The notes beneath the pieces were generated by a model, which did no database searches, was not told where the DNA came from, and saw only the letters and a list, made by a program, of their open reading frames with translations. This document shows positions 1 to 10,639 of a stretch of 64,000 nucleotides of DNA, in pieces. How positions within the stretch are numbered: the stretch's first letter is position 1; each line of letters opens with the position of its first letter. This stretch comes from Odontocerum albicorne (lineage: Eukaryota; Arthropoda; Insecta; Trichoptera; Odontoceridae). The DNA lies in the NCBI GenBank assembly GCA_949825065.1, contig OX463856.1:348702-412701 (forward strand), in the 5' to 3' direction. The translations under genes and the position numbers were made by a program.

Positions 1-171
1 TAAGACATTCTTACCATGGAGTATAGCTTCCTAGATCCTCCAATAATAGCTGACTACTAAGACATTCTTACTATGGAGTATAGCTTCCTAGATCCTCCAA
101 TAATAACTGACTACTAAGACATTGTTACTATGGAACATGGCTTCCTAGATCCTCCAATAATAGCTGACTAC
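1..171. repeat. 57-bp minisatellite, 3 copies
   Basis: The unit starting taagacattcttac repeats at 1, 58 and 115 with a few substitutions. The array is cut by the left edge of the window, so the true copy number is unknown. Confidence 0.95.
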
Positions 172-221
172 TGTAGTTAAAGTATTAAGAGATACTTAGT
201 TACATACTATCACGCCACATG

Positions 222-345
222 CATACATACTATCACGCCATTTCCCTGTCGGGGTAGGCCGAGAGATCAGATTTTCCCCCTCTAATACTTTCATACACCT
301 TTTCATAGAACTTCTACAATTATCTAATATTACAATATGAAAGGT
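222..345 (-). mobile_element. 3' tail of WFGH-type RTE LINE
   Basis: Read on the minus strand, this ends in a ccctgacagg/ggcgtgata/gtatgtatg sequence shared with fragments at 4740, 46360, 47040 and 58200. It is the non-coding 3' end of a LINE whose C-terminal coding part is seen at 4735-5110. The clade assignment (RTE-like) rests on the C-terminal WFGH...RGRPR pattern of the longer copies. Confidence 0.6.
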
Positions 346-714
346 TATGGATAACTCAATGAGGCTATATTGTTTAATATGACCAACAAGCTCGCAGGGG
401 TATCAGGTTTGATTTCTCGTCTATGATTTTAATTTTTAATCATCGTCTTAAGATTTCCCTTTTTGAACTTCATGTTATATCATAAAAGATCATTCGTAGT
501 TAATACTATAGTTAATACTTTTGTAGTTCAAAGTGCCAACGTTTCCACAGGGTTGTAACTTTCACCATCTATAAGAACGCTCGGTGGTTATCATTATCGT
601 AACATACCATAATGATTGAATTCTCCAAAACACTAACAAGCTGATGATGATGATGGCCAGATGGGGGAGGTTTGACAAACACTCTCTTCTAATCTTTCTA
701 CTTGATATCAATTT
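346..714. other. No gene seen; AT-rich spacer
   Basis: Only short open frames interrupted by stops, and no repeat or transposon similarity I can recognise. Confidence 0.5.
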
Positions 715-718
715 ATGT

Positions 719-805
719 TATATAGCCGTGCACATATCTACATTTTCTGTCCAATGCAATTTATATAGCCAAGCACATATCTACATTTACAATCCAATAC
801 GATTT
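719..805. repeat. 43-bp tandem duplication
   Basis: Two imperfect copies starting tatagcc (721 and 764), each followed by gcacatatctacatt. Confidence 0.7.
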
Positions 806-1068
806 AAATAGTTAGTACTACAGTGGTTTCTTACATATTCTCACACTTTCCATTTCCTTTAAAAAAAATGACAAATAATCCTCTCAATAGGATGGATTGC
901 TTAATTTACTTAGAATTATAATAATATGATTTATAATTGACGATTTAATAAATCCAGAAAATATTTCAAAAGAGTGATGACTCCTGACAAACGTGTTGAT
1001 GTTCCGTATATTTTTTTTTCGCTAGTCATTGAGATAAAATATGATATTTGCCATTCGGATATTAATTT

Positions 1069-1186
1069 ACTTTTAAATAAAACATCTGATATACTCGTAA
1101 GTGCGTTACTTTTAAATAAAACATCTGATATCCTCGTAAGTGCGTTACTTTTAAATAAAACATCTGATATACTCGTAAACGCGTTA
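1069..1186. repeat. 39-bp minisatellite, 3 copies
   Basis: Copies begin acttttaaataaaac at 1069, 1108 and 1147. Each unit contains TACTCGTA, the octamer over-represented throughout the window. Because 39 is divisible by three the array is open in several frames, but nothing suggests translation. Confidence 0.95.
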
Positions 1187-1394
1187 CAACAGAATTTCTT
1201 AGATACATACAATTTATATCAGAATTTAAATAAAAAATATTTACCTTTCAGGTATGTATGCGTTGATAGCCTTATTTTTTTAATTGATGCTTATATCTTC
1301 TACACAGTTTATACCTGAAATAAAAGGAAATATTTATTACATAGGTTAATATAAAAAAAATGTTATTCATTAGTTATCATCAGCACTATTATCA

Positions 1395-1597
1395 CGCTAT
1401 ACGTTCTATCAGGAACATATAAAAAAACATCTTTGCACAGGTCGGTCCACAGTCCGGCACACATCCATAGCCGAACCAGTTCCGCGGTTGACGCGATTCA
1501 TTAATTCTTATGACACCCTTGAAAAAACACATTGAAGAGCGTCGCAACATTGTCTTCAGCCCCATGAATCTTGCCTTTCGGTTTAGAACCACTCGAG
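1395..1597 (-). mobile_element. Possible hAT-type fragment
   Basis: On the minus strand the sequence starts near 1597 with gagtggttctaaaccgaaag and later carries a 'caagggtgtcat' stretch, both reminiscent of hAT terminal regions (CAGTGGTTCT-type ends). A related terminus lies at 24858-24893. No opposite end or target duplication was found and the open frame across it resembles nothing I know. Confidence 0.25.
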
Positions 1598-1699
1598 TAA
1601 GCATATTACAAGTTGTTTAAACTACTCCACGGGTTAAGAGGGCAACATCAATAGTAAACATCTAGCACGTGTCAGTAGTGTTATCTCGAAGCTCTCTTA

Positions 1700-1800
1700 C
1701 TAGATAGAAGTTATTTTTTTGGGTGCCATGAGGAATTGAACCCGAAGCCCCGGGTAGTCGAGCGTTTTACCAAAAAGGCCACAGAGACGATGTTGTCGTT
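1700..1800 (-). mobile_element. tRNA-like head of SINE, fragment
   Basis: The minus strand reads as a tRNA-like promoter module: a Box A-like region near 1780 and a gggttcaattcc Box B near 1735. It is homologous in layout to the full SINE at 29875-30090, with the tail missing. Confidence 0.6.
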
Positions 1801-1810
1801 AAATTAAAGA

Positions 1811-1850
1811 GCAATGGTAAAGGTAAAGGTAAAGGTAATGGTAAAGGGTG
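1811..1850. repeat. (GGTAAA)n microsatellite
   Basis: About six imperfect copies of ggtaaa/ggtaat. Confidence 0.85.
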
Positions 1851-2610
1851 GTAGTATAATTATAATAGAATACGACCATTTCTTTCTTAGTATATAAAAA
1901 CCAGATATCAACAAATGAGTCTTAATGATGAACCGTCTTTAGAATTTCCCCCAGGTCTCTGGACCGTTGAGTTAATCATTGTTATGGGCTCAATTAATGA
2001 ACTTAATGCCAACGTTATACCCGATTATGCTTTCCAACATATCCATATTCTCGCAGCGGGTAATAACCAATGAACAGCCTTATATTAGTTGAATGATAAA
2101 AATGTTCAGATTGAAAATGAAATAAAAATATTTGCAAAATAGGACAAAGAAAAATGAAATAAAATATTTACAGAATAGGACAAAGAAGAAACGCTGGCTA
2201 CTTTGCAGCTATCGGAGACTGTGCATGCAAATAGAAAAAAATACAATCTGGATTATTCGACATCAGCTGCCGTGCAACCAGCAAAACACATCTTCCATAA
2301 TCCTTGACCACTTGTGACGTTTGCAATACTAACATACTCGTACACCTACTCGTACTCGTGCCTAGTCAAAGAGGATAGAAAATACAATAAAAATCAATGA
2401 GATTCACTTAGACTGGGTTAACTCCAGATGTGAGGATATTTATAATATTTAAAAACAAGTGACTTGGGCCGGTTCCTAACTGTAGACTTGAGAAATTTGT
2501 TTGCTTTCTTTAAGTTCTGCTCGCAGAACTCTCTCTTTAATAAATACAGCACAGTGCGAGCGTTACTCGCGCCGATCCTCGCTACGCCCCTCCTCCGGCA
2601 CTTGTTCTGA
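1851..2610. other. Spacer with one short duplication
   Basis: A roughly 41-bp duplication (aaatgaaataaa...ataggacaaagaa) lies at 2114-2192. TACTCGTA octamers occur at 2335 and 2347. No gene is recognisable. Confidence 0.5.
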
Positions 2611-2637
2611 TTAGCATTAGCATTAGCATTAGCATTC
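2611..2637. repeat. (GCATTA)n microsatellite
   Basis: Four to five tandem hexamers. On the minus strand this gives a short Asn-Ala run in a chance open frame. Confidence 0.85.
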
Positions 2638-2844
2638 ATAGCCCGCTAAACATTTCCTCCGAACTTACCTACAAAATTAACAAAAATACTCTTAAGGCCT
2701 AATCATATTTCCATCCCTCTTCACTAAAAGTGGTCTCCGTAAATTTATTTCAAGTGAAACGCTTTATATGAAAATATTTTAAGTTAAACACTTTTTTAAA
2801 TCCCTATCAATTTATTATGAAAACGGAATATCCCTAAGTGTATT

Positions 2845-3395
2845 CATAACATAGACAACACCTTCTTGATAGGGGTGCGTTATCAGTCGTGGATCTTAGT
2901 ATTTTTTTAAAACATAGTATCAAATAACTTGTGTTTATTTTGATAGTCTACTCTCCTTCGATAGGCAAATAGATTAGACTTTTTTTTAACATTTAATTAT
3001 CTTGATAGTCAACTCACCATTGGTTGGCAAATAGATTATATTGTTTTTATAAAAATATAGCACCCAATTACTTGGTATTTGTCTTGATAGTCAACTCACC
3101 ATTGGTTGGCAAATCGATTATATTGTTTTTATCAAAAGATAGCACCCAATTACTTGGTATTTGTCTTGATAGTCAACTTTCCTTTAATAGACAAATGTCC
3201 CCCGATAGGTAAAAATAGTTTAAATGTATTTTTTTTAAATAACATCTAGATGGATATACTTCTTGATGAGGATGCTTTATCAATTATGGGCGTTAGTTTT
3301 CTTTTTCAAAAGAAAGCATAACATTACTGAGTGTTTATCGTGAAAGTCTACTCTCGTTCGATAGGCCAATAGGTAAGACAGTTTTACACTGTTAC
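2845..3395. repeat. Diverged tandem repeat family, period about 80 bp
   Basis: The phrase cttgatagtcaactcac/ttggcaaatag recurs near 2938, 3000, 3083, 3164 and 3333. A longer variant with 'gggcgttagt' appears at 2870 and 3280 and again as an isolated piece at 28740-28850. The copies are diverged, so the array is old. Confidence 0.75.
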
Positions 3396-3484
3396 ATATA
3401 ATGAGTGCTAGATACTATTAAAAAATTGCATGTAACATAAGTTTTAAATATGTGGTGTAAAAAAATATGTACTCACTTTTACAC

Positions 3485-3975
3485 CGTGACGTTTACTTGA
3501 ACTTGCTGGAGGAAGTCATCATACCACGTGGTCTTGAGGGATAAAAGGAACTTTGGTTCCAGAAAATGCACCTCTTCACTTCCATTATGATGTGATCTAA
3601 TCTTAGTGACAAGTTGCCGGACAGATGGATTGGACGTAGATGTACGAGTATGTTAGCATTGTACATGTATGGTATGTTATATCCTCCGCACTCCCCAGAG
3701 CTCACGCCAATGAACTTTTTTTTATCGGCAACAATTAATTGAGATCATTAAAAGAAAATGCGCCCAAATACCAAAACAAATTATTCGTGATGTTTACGAC
3801 TGCACGTTATCAGCAGCGTATGAACAATAACGGCCTTTAATTTGAGCACTTGCGAATGCTTTGAAAATTTACGTTTGTTTTCTTTCATTTGAAGTTTTAA
3901 TATCGGACATATCTTCATAAAAACTGAATTTATAATATGTACTCGTATTTTAAAGTGTGCATACATTTTTGAAAC
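3485..3975 (+). pseudogene. Degenerate IS630/Tc1-mariner-superfamily transposase
   Basis: The plus-strand translation, in pieces, reads LPDRWIGRR then, after an insertion, PPHSPELTPMNFFL. That is the layout around the second and third catalytic positions of DDE_3-type transposases (cf. RWIGRR...PPRSPDLTPLDFFLW). Frameshifts and stops interrupt it. The insertion between the two blocks includes a TACGAGTA octamer at 3643. The exact family is not resolved; no terminal repeats were identified. Confidence 0.55.
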
Positions 3976-4064
3976 AGCCTGTATTTATTTGTTTTATTCA
4001 TCCACATTCGATGGTGACCTCCAAATAGTATCCTACATTTTTTACGTCATCAGCCACTAATCTT

Positions 4065-4200
4065 CGTGTCCTAGTTGGTAAGACTCCTATCTTCCGATCC
4101 GGTGGTTACAGGTTTGATTCCTGTTAGTACACAATTTCCCGGCCACGCATTTAAATATTTCCGCGTCGCTAATTTAGAAGTGTTGAGGTGTACATATCAC
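4065..4200 (+). mobile_element. SINE head fragment
   Basis: A tRNA-like module: Box A-like tcctagttggtaagac and Box B-like ggtttgattcc. Same arrangement as the SINE at 29875-30090; the LINE-like tail is absent. Confidence 0.6.
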
Positions 4201-4734
4201 ACTAATGAATAAAAAAGAAATTAGTTTTCGCAAACCTTACGTTTACCTTCCCATTATTCTCAGCCTACTTGATAACATTTAAATTGTATCTTCATCTCTA
4301 TTACAAAGGTAATCAATTAATCGTGATCGAAAAACGAAACGAATAAATAACAAAAAAACTCAATGTATGAAAAAATTTGAACCAATCTGACTAAAAATGC
4401 TTGAGAGCAAACACCGTGATTAATTCACTGTGTCCAGAGCACTCTGTATTGGTTGGCTACAAATCATCCAGCCAGCCTCCGCCGCACATGATCCCAGCCG
4501 AGATCCCATCTCGTGCCAGTGGACACGGACACATTCAATACGGTGATCGCCACTGTAGATAGCCGAGTCAGGGGCCGCTCTCAACTACCACGCTGTTTAT
4601 TTGGTGCTTTGTGTATTCGTACAAAACATTCACCAAATATTCGAGCAAATCTAGGCAATGTTGTACAAGTATATTGGAGGCATGTTCACGTCCGATGGTC
4701 GCGTGAAACGTGATATTGAAAGTAGAGGCAATGA

Positions 4735-5110
4735 ATTCATATACATACAAACACACCATCTCCCTGCCAGGGTAGGCAGAGAGAAGAAAGCGCAACACTG
4801 TCATATCGCGATACACGTGTTTTGCCTCTTCTACAATCATACAGCTCGTATGATTTATAGGCTTTTTACATTTCATTCTTTCAAAATAATCGTATACTCG
4901 ATCCAATAGTAGTTTCCTTGGTCTACCTCTACTACGTCTTCTACTCACTCGTCTACTACCTCTTCTACTCATTTGCACTATCTTTGCATATTTTGTTAAT
5001 CTTTCTTCAATCATTTGTTCTATGCGCCCAAACCATCTCAGAGAGACATTCTTCATCTCACACAACACACCAGTCTTAAGTTCACATTCATCCTTAATCC
5101 CTTAATATAT
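4735..5110 (-). pseudogene. C-terminal region of WFGH-type RTE LINE
   Basis: The minus strand encodes, in one frame, a block with VSLRWFGRIEQMIEERLTK, then SRGRPRK..LDRVYDYFER, then EAKHVYRD and LLSAYPG before the non-coding tail. This order (WFGH...RLTK...RGRPR...D.V...SAYP) is the C-terminus after the reverse transcriptase in RTE-type LINEs. It is only the last ~110 codons; no RT or endonuclease is present. The open frame runs on to 4568 by chance. The fragment continues upstream across the 21-bp array and an inserted second LINE to 6480. Confidence 0.7.
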
Positions 5111-5124
5111 TTTTACCACATAAA

Positions 5125-5300
5125 AATACTTGTTCATATGTATAGGTATACTTGTTCATATGTATAGGTTATACTTGTTCATATGTATAGGTATACCTGT
5201 TCATATGTACAGGTATACTAACCTGTTCATATGTACAGGTACACTTGTTCATATGTATAGGTATACTTGTTAATATGTATAGGTATACTTGTTTATTTAT
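5125..5300. repeat. 21-22-bp minisatellite (cttgttcatatgtataggta)
   Basis: About seven copies. The reverse complement of the same unit forms the array at 13480-13615. Both lie inside WFGH-LINE 3' fragments, so the unit is probably an old part of that lineage. LINE-A is inserted in this array at about 5285. Confidence 0.9.
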
Positions 5301-6333
5301 TTATTTATTTAACACTTTTATTGTAATACAATCTGGCGGGCTTATTGTCAGGTGGCAATCTCTTCCAACCAACCAGACAAAAGTAAATGAAGCAAGTTAC
5401 GTGGTCGCATAAATCATTCAAATGACTATCCATCCCCACGAAATTCATAAACATATACGCGAGAACATGCCCACGAACCCCACAAAGACGGACAATCACC
5501 CGAACATTATTTTTCATATAAAATGAGATATCATCAATCAAATGGAAAGGAAAGGATGGTGAAGAGGAAAGGAAAAGAAAAATCAGGAATGAAACACGTT
5601 ATTTTACTGCCTAGAAATTAAGAGTTTTTTCAGTCGCTTCTTAAAGCATGCCAAGGACGGAGCGAGTCTTATATTGGTTTGTAACTGATTCCAAAGTCTC
5701 ACTGCATGGACAGTAAACGACGACGTAAAGAAAGAAGAGCGATGAACTGGAAAGGCCAATAAACAATCTCTGTTTGAGCGTAGCGCTAATCCATGATTGG
5801 AAAGACGCTGAAAATTTTCGGCGAGATAAGAGGGTGCGGCGGGACAGTTAAGGATATTATACAATAGAGACAGTATGTGAATTTGGCGTCTATTTCTAAC
5901 ATTCAACCAGTTCAATGCCTTCTGGTATGAAGTTATATGATCGTACTTTCGTAGGTTGAAAATAAATCTTAGACACACATTTTGAAGACGCTGTAATTTG
6001 TCCAGCTGTTCCTCTGTAACATACGTCCGCATAGTCCAGAATCGGAAAGAGCAGAGACTGTACGAGTAAAATTTTGGTTTTAGTTGGTAGGAATCTTTGC
6101 AACACTTTAAGGGAATGAAGGCTGAAGAAGATCCTTCGGCTTACCTCATTTATTTGATCTCGCCATGAGAGAGTGTTATCTATTAGCACTCCTAGGTTTT
6201 TAACAGTTTTATGTAATGGTATGATAGAGCCATCAAGTAATATTGGAGGAAGTAAGTCAGTGTTGAATTTACCGAGAAGCTGAGGGCTGCCAACGAGGAT
6301 CGCTTGAGACTTCTTAGGATTTATGAGTAATAT
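5285..6333 (-). mobile_element. LINE-A copy 1, 5'-truncated non-LTR retrotransposon
   Basis: Near-identical over its length to LINE-A copy 2 at 27440-28705, in the opposite orientation. It starts (5' side, minus strand) at ataaatcctaagaag and ends with a gcaataagcccgccag tail, an aataaaa-like signal and a (TAAA)n run at 5290-5310. It sits between two parts of a 21-bp minisatellite, so it inserted after that array existed. Superfamily is CR1/Jockey/I-like; clade not assigned. Confidence 0.85.
5604..6189 (-). pseudogene. LINE-A reverse transcriptase C-terminus, frameshifted
   Basis: Two minus-strand frames cover one protein: 6189 to about 6035 (VLIDNTLSWRDQINEVSRR ... LDYADVCY) and about 6032 to 5604 (VTEEQLDKLQRLQNVCLRF ... 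FKKRLKKLLISRQ). This is the thumb/C-terminal part of a non-LTR retrotransposon RT; the catalytic YADD block is lost by 5' truncation. Compared with copy 2, 11 bases are missing between two GTTAC repeats near 6025, which causes the frameshift. Not functional. Confidence 0.85.
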
Positions 6334-6338
6334 GTGTT

Positions 6339-6480
6339 ATGAGTAATATGTTGTTCATATGTGTACACGTATATCTGTTACGTCTTACCTTTATTTCTTC
6401 CAAAATGTTATTGACTCGGTCCAATCACACTTTTCTCGGTCGTCCGTTATCATGACTTCCATTCATGCCATCCACCATCA
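6339..6480 (-). mobile_element. WFGH LINE fragment upstream of LINE-A insertion
   Basis: The minus strand reads ...GRPRK..LDRVNNILEEIKV after the 50-bp array, continuing the C-terminal coding stretch. The closest relative in the window is the inverted copy at 13375-13480, which shares the same gtccaatcac and cttccattcatg landmarks. Confidence 0.6.
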
Positions 6481-7000
6481 CTCATCCATTCATGCTTGCA
6501 TTGTAAATTTGCTCAGTCGGTAAACCATCACTCACCCATTCATGCTTGCATTGTAAATTTGCTCAGTCGGTATACCATCACTCATCCATTCATGCTTGCA
6601 TTGTAAATTTGTTCAGTCGGTATACCATCACTCATCCATTCTACTTGCATTATAAATTTGCTCAGTCGGTATACCATCACTCATCCATTCAAGCTTGCAT
6701 TGTAAATTTGCTCAGTCGGTATACCATCACTCATCCATTCATATTTGCATTGTAAATTTGCTCAGTCAGTATACCATCACTCATCCATTCATGCTTGCAT
6801 TGTAAATTTGTTCAGTCGGTATACCATCACTCATCCATTCATATTTGCATTGTAAATTTGCTCAGTCGGTATACCATCACTCACCCATTCATGCTTGCAT
6901 TGTAAATTTGCTCAGTCGGTATACCATCACTCATCCATTCATGATTGCATTGTACATTTGCTCCTTCGGTATACCATCACTCATCCATTCAACATATCCA
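6471..7000. repeat. 50-bp minisatellite, about 10 copies
   Basis: The unit ccattcatgcttgcattgta... recurs at 6491, 6541, 6591 and on to about 6990. Its reverse complement makes up much of 12000-13370. On the minus strand one unit encodes a variant of the LINE segment RM..G.P.TEQIYNASMNG, so the array is an expansion of LINE coding sequence (inference from the translation). Confidence 0.9.
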
Positions 7001-7032
7001 TACCATATCAGATTATTCTTTTTCATCCTACT

Positions 7033-7700
7033 AGGCTAGTCAAAAAGTTTTGAAAGCGGAAATGAAAATACATTGTTTTTGGGGGGAAATCACTTTTATT
7101 GCTCAGTATAGTCTCCCATAAGATCAATACACTTAGTCCAACGATCTTCCAACTTTGTTGTCCTATCACGGAAGTGACTTTCTGGAAGGCCTTCAAAATA
7201 CTCCTCTACGACGGCTATAACCTCTTAGTTTGATGAAAAATGCTTTCTACGAAGGAATTTTTTGAGGTGTGAGAACAGCCAGAAGTCAGAGGGAGCTAAA
7301 TCTGGCGAATAGGGTGGATGCTGCAACAATTCGTACCCCAATTCACTGATTTTCGCGATGGTTTTTTGAGCTGTGTGAGCAGGTGCATTGCCCATTTTTT
7401 TGAAACCCAAAACTTCAGCCAAAATATGCCATGTTGTTCCATGTGAGATGCCTATGGTGTCAGCTATCACATCCACAGTCGATCGATGATCTTCCAAAAC
7501 CATATCCTGTATTTTCGCTATGATTTCTGGTGTTGATGCACTATTTGGACGTCCTGAGCGTGGATCGTCTTCAACGCTTGTACGGCCACGCTTAAACTCC
7601 AAAACCCATCGGTGAACGGTTGGAAATGAAGGAGAAGACTTCTTTAATACTTTCACCATCTTTGCATGGATCTCAGTAGCCGATAAATATTACTGTCGAA
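7033..7700 (-). mobile_element. Internally deleted mariner
   Basis: The low-coordinate end starts near ctagtcaaaaagttttgaaag, a mariner-type terminal sequence. The element encodes the start and end of a mariner transposase with the middle missing. I could not confirm the opposite terminal repeat near 7700. Confidence 0.7.
7225..7659 (-). pseudogene. mariner transposase, central deletion
   Basis: Residues 1-70 match the helix-turn-helix region of mariner transposases (VHRWVLEFKRGRTSVEDDP, RSGRPNSA, ADTIGISHGTTWHIL). At about residue 83 the protein jumps from LGFKKM directly to GNAPAHTAQK, removing the first catalytic Asp region, and the second (usually DNAPAH) has Gly in place of Asp at the junction. 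The last block YSPDLAPSDFWLF keeps the third Asp. A stop lies just upstream of the start, in a segment that still looks like the family (YLSATEIHAK). Catalytically dead. Confidence 0.85.
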
Positions 7701-8921
7701 CTCTTTATACATTGTATTGTACATTTATGTATACTAACCATTTTCATTTAAGAGCTCAAATTTAGTTGCTTTATATGACTTATCTCGCTTGTTGTTTTTT
7801 AATCAATCAGACTAGCAATTGTTTAGCGTTCTTGAAAACTTCCCATTTCAAAGGCGAAATATTGTCTTATACGATAAATAACTTCCTTACAAAATTGTTT
7901 GCACTTTCATTCAATTCAGATATCACTTGATCGATTGATCCGATTTATATTTTGCGCATTTTATTTTATTTTTGTCAATTATCGTTCTCTCGTCGCCGCA
8001 GAATACTCCCAACACACTCGTAGTACCTCAGCTATAGTGTCGTGATAAAATATTTCGGAGAATCCACCTAATTCAGACTACTAGGTACAGGTACTCGTAT
8101 AATCGTTTGATATTTCTTAATCAATCATTATCGTTGAATTTTCACGAACGTTCATGTTTTTTATTGTTTCAATTCAAGATTGTGTTAAATAGTTTTAAAT
8201 TCTCGCTGTTATATTATCGATGTTCATATTTATATTCAAATCTCCGTGAACGATGAATAAATCATTTTCAACATTTATTCTGTGGCACCAATCTACAAAA
8301 TATTTCAAAATTATAAGTCATTTGAAAAACGATACAGAATCTCTTTTATTCCCTTTTCCGAACCTTTTATATTTCTATGGCTTCAATCGAAACATTAATA
8401 GGATACAGCTTCAAAATATACAAATACCTGCACCATACGGCCAATGATTACCTATAGCCCATTCACCCTTCACCCGTCACCCGTCACCCGTGTGTTGTCT
8501 GAGCGAAATGTGACTAGTATGTTACAATGGTGGTGTGGCTGTGGCTTTGGAAGGAGATTCACTTTTATCCTATATTCTCAGTAACACAAGTCAAACTGAG
8601 GAAGACAATATGTGGTTAATAAATACGCGAACGTGTAAAAGTACTTCTAGGCCCGCTGAATGTGCCAGCAAGCTAGAAATATTTAAATAAAACACCTTTT
8701 CAAACGTCCATCAAACAAAAATCTTCAGAGAGCAACTTTTTATTAAGCACTGGGCATCCCTTAATCCCCATTGAGAGCTCCACATTCCGTCGAATGGTCG
8801 AGCGCTTATTTGTTATATTACAATTCAAGAGAAGTTGTTCTGAAAAAAAAAGGTTTACTCGAAGAAGATTGAGATAAAAAATAATAAAAAATACAATATT
8901 ATTGAATATCGCCAATATCGT
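7701..8921. other. AT-rich spacer without recognisable gene
   Basis: One TACTCGTA at 8092 and a short (CACCCGT)n run at 8465-8490. Open frames are short and match nothing I know. Confidence 0.5.
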
Positions 8922-9383
8922 GAATATTTCCCATACTCGTATCATGTAGGCGGCTCTGCCCTTTGCGGTGTACCTGATGAATATTTCCCATACTCGTATC
9001 ATGTAGGCGGCTCTGCCCTTTGCGGTGTACCTGATGAATATTTCCCATACTCGTATCATGTAGGCGGCTCTGCCCTTTGCGGTGTACCTGATGAATATTT
9101 CCCATACTCGTATCATGTAGGCGGCTCTGCCCTTTGCGGTGTACCTGATGAATATTTCCCATACTCGTATCATGTAGGCGGCTCTGCCCTTTGCGGTGTA
9201 CCTGATGAATATTTCCCATACTCGTATCATGTAGGCGGCTCTGCCCTTTGCGGTGTACCTGATGAATATTTCCCATACTCGTATCATGTAGGCGGCTCTG
9301 CCCTTTGCGGTGTACCTGATGAATATTTCCCATACTCGTATCATGTAGGCGGCTCTGCCCTTTGCGGTGTACCTGATGAATTG
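8922..9383. repeat. 57-bp minisatellite, about 8 near-identical copies
   Basis: Units start gaatatttcccatactcg at 8922, 8979 and every 57 bases. Copies look identical, so the array is young. Each unit carries TACTCGTA. The period is divisible by three, so two long open frames of 19-residue repeats appear on the minus strand; I regard them as by-products. Confidence 0.97.
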
Positions 9384-10639
9384 TGGTGAATTTCGTTTAT
9401 TTCAAAACCGAAAATAAGCGTACCGAAATCCTTTTTTCCGTGGAAAAGGCCGATCATTTGAGTAAATAACATGCGATGCCTATCAAAGGTCCAAAGTAAA
9501 CATTAAAAATAATTCGGTGGAATTTGCTTCGCCTCGTTTTTTATTTATTCCTAGAAAATTGAGCGCCTCGTTAGAGGAACAGCGCACAACGCACAACGCA
9601 CAACGCACAACGCACAACGCACTTGTAGTGGATTCCAGCCGGAAAAGCTATCGAGCAGTTATTCAACTTGTTTACACTTTATAGAATTGTTTAACGATTT
9701 TATTACTTTATTCTCCTCTCGTATTCTTTTTCCATTCTTTTAATGATAATTGCATCAGTGTTATTAAGGTTATAGATATTTTATATCCCTCGAGTTTGAT
9801 TTCGTGCGCGTATTAATTCATCATCATCATTACCATCGTTCTTTGAAACTGTTTTTTATTATAAGTTTTATAAAAACTAATTTGCCAAACGAACAGTTTC
9901 CTGGTAATGGTAATGGTAATAACTTCAAAGAAAATTTTAAAATTTTAATTACATTCATTTTCATTATTTCGTGTACACGGTTAACCATGGTACATCTGGC
10001 AGACTTATTTGATATACAACAATTTTATCCAACCAACCAGATCATCTTGATAACATTAAACTGTTTGAATCCATGAAAGATTTACAAAAAAATATCCTTT
10101 TAAATTTGAACAAAAAAACAAGTAAAATAATAATCTTACAATAATCTTACAATAATGGCAGAATTAGAAAAAAAGGAAATTTATTCAACGATTAGGAGAA
10201 TAATAAAAAAAATGTTATGGAATAATTTAATAAGTGTATAATATATTGTTTACTCTCTCTTAAACATAAATAATGTCGGTACTCATCTGATAAATCTTGG
10301 AAATACAATCCCCAGTCGCTCCGACTGAACCGCAAATGAAATGTGTATAATGTGGAGTGATGTGTTGGTATGCGAAGGAATCTCCCATCACCTGATGGAA
10401 GAAAACGTCCGTGTTTTGAAAGTATTGGAATTTTCCCAAATATATGAAGGAGAATTGTGATCGTAAAGCTCGAAAAATAATGGCAACAGAATGTGAAAGC
10501 TCCAAAAAATAAATGCAATAATCCAATACAATGTTCAAAATCCACACTAATATAATAACAGATAACTTGACAATCGTACAAAGTCTAATCGATATTATTT
10601 TCTCATACGTTGAAGTGTCAATGTCAAATGTCACCATCT
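9384..10639. other. AT-rich spacer with simple repeats
   Basis: Holds a (GCACAAC)n heptamer run at 9582-9624 and a short (GGTAAT)n at 9902-9925. Minus-strand open frames at 10192-10637 are unremarkable. Confidence 0.5.

Noticed and set aside
6061..6068. TACGAGTA in LINE-A copy 1 (and 27920 in copy 2) as an excision scar
   Set aside because: It is present at the same place in both copies and encodes the conserved ILLVQS stretch in frame, so it is native LINE sequence.
7225..7659. Intact SETMAR-like host gene
   Set aside because: No SET domain; the transposase has a large internal deletion and sits next to mariner terminal sequence.
8700..9344. 214-residue frame with 19-residue repeats
   Set aside because: By-product of a perfect 57-bp tandem array; a second overlapping frame is equally open.
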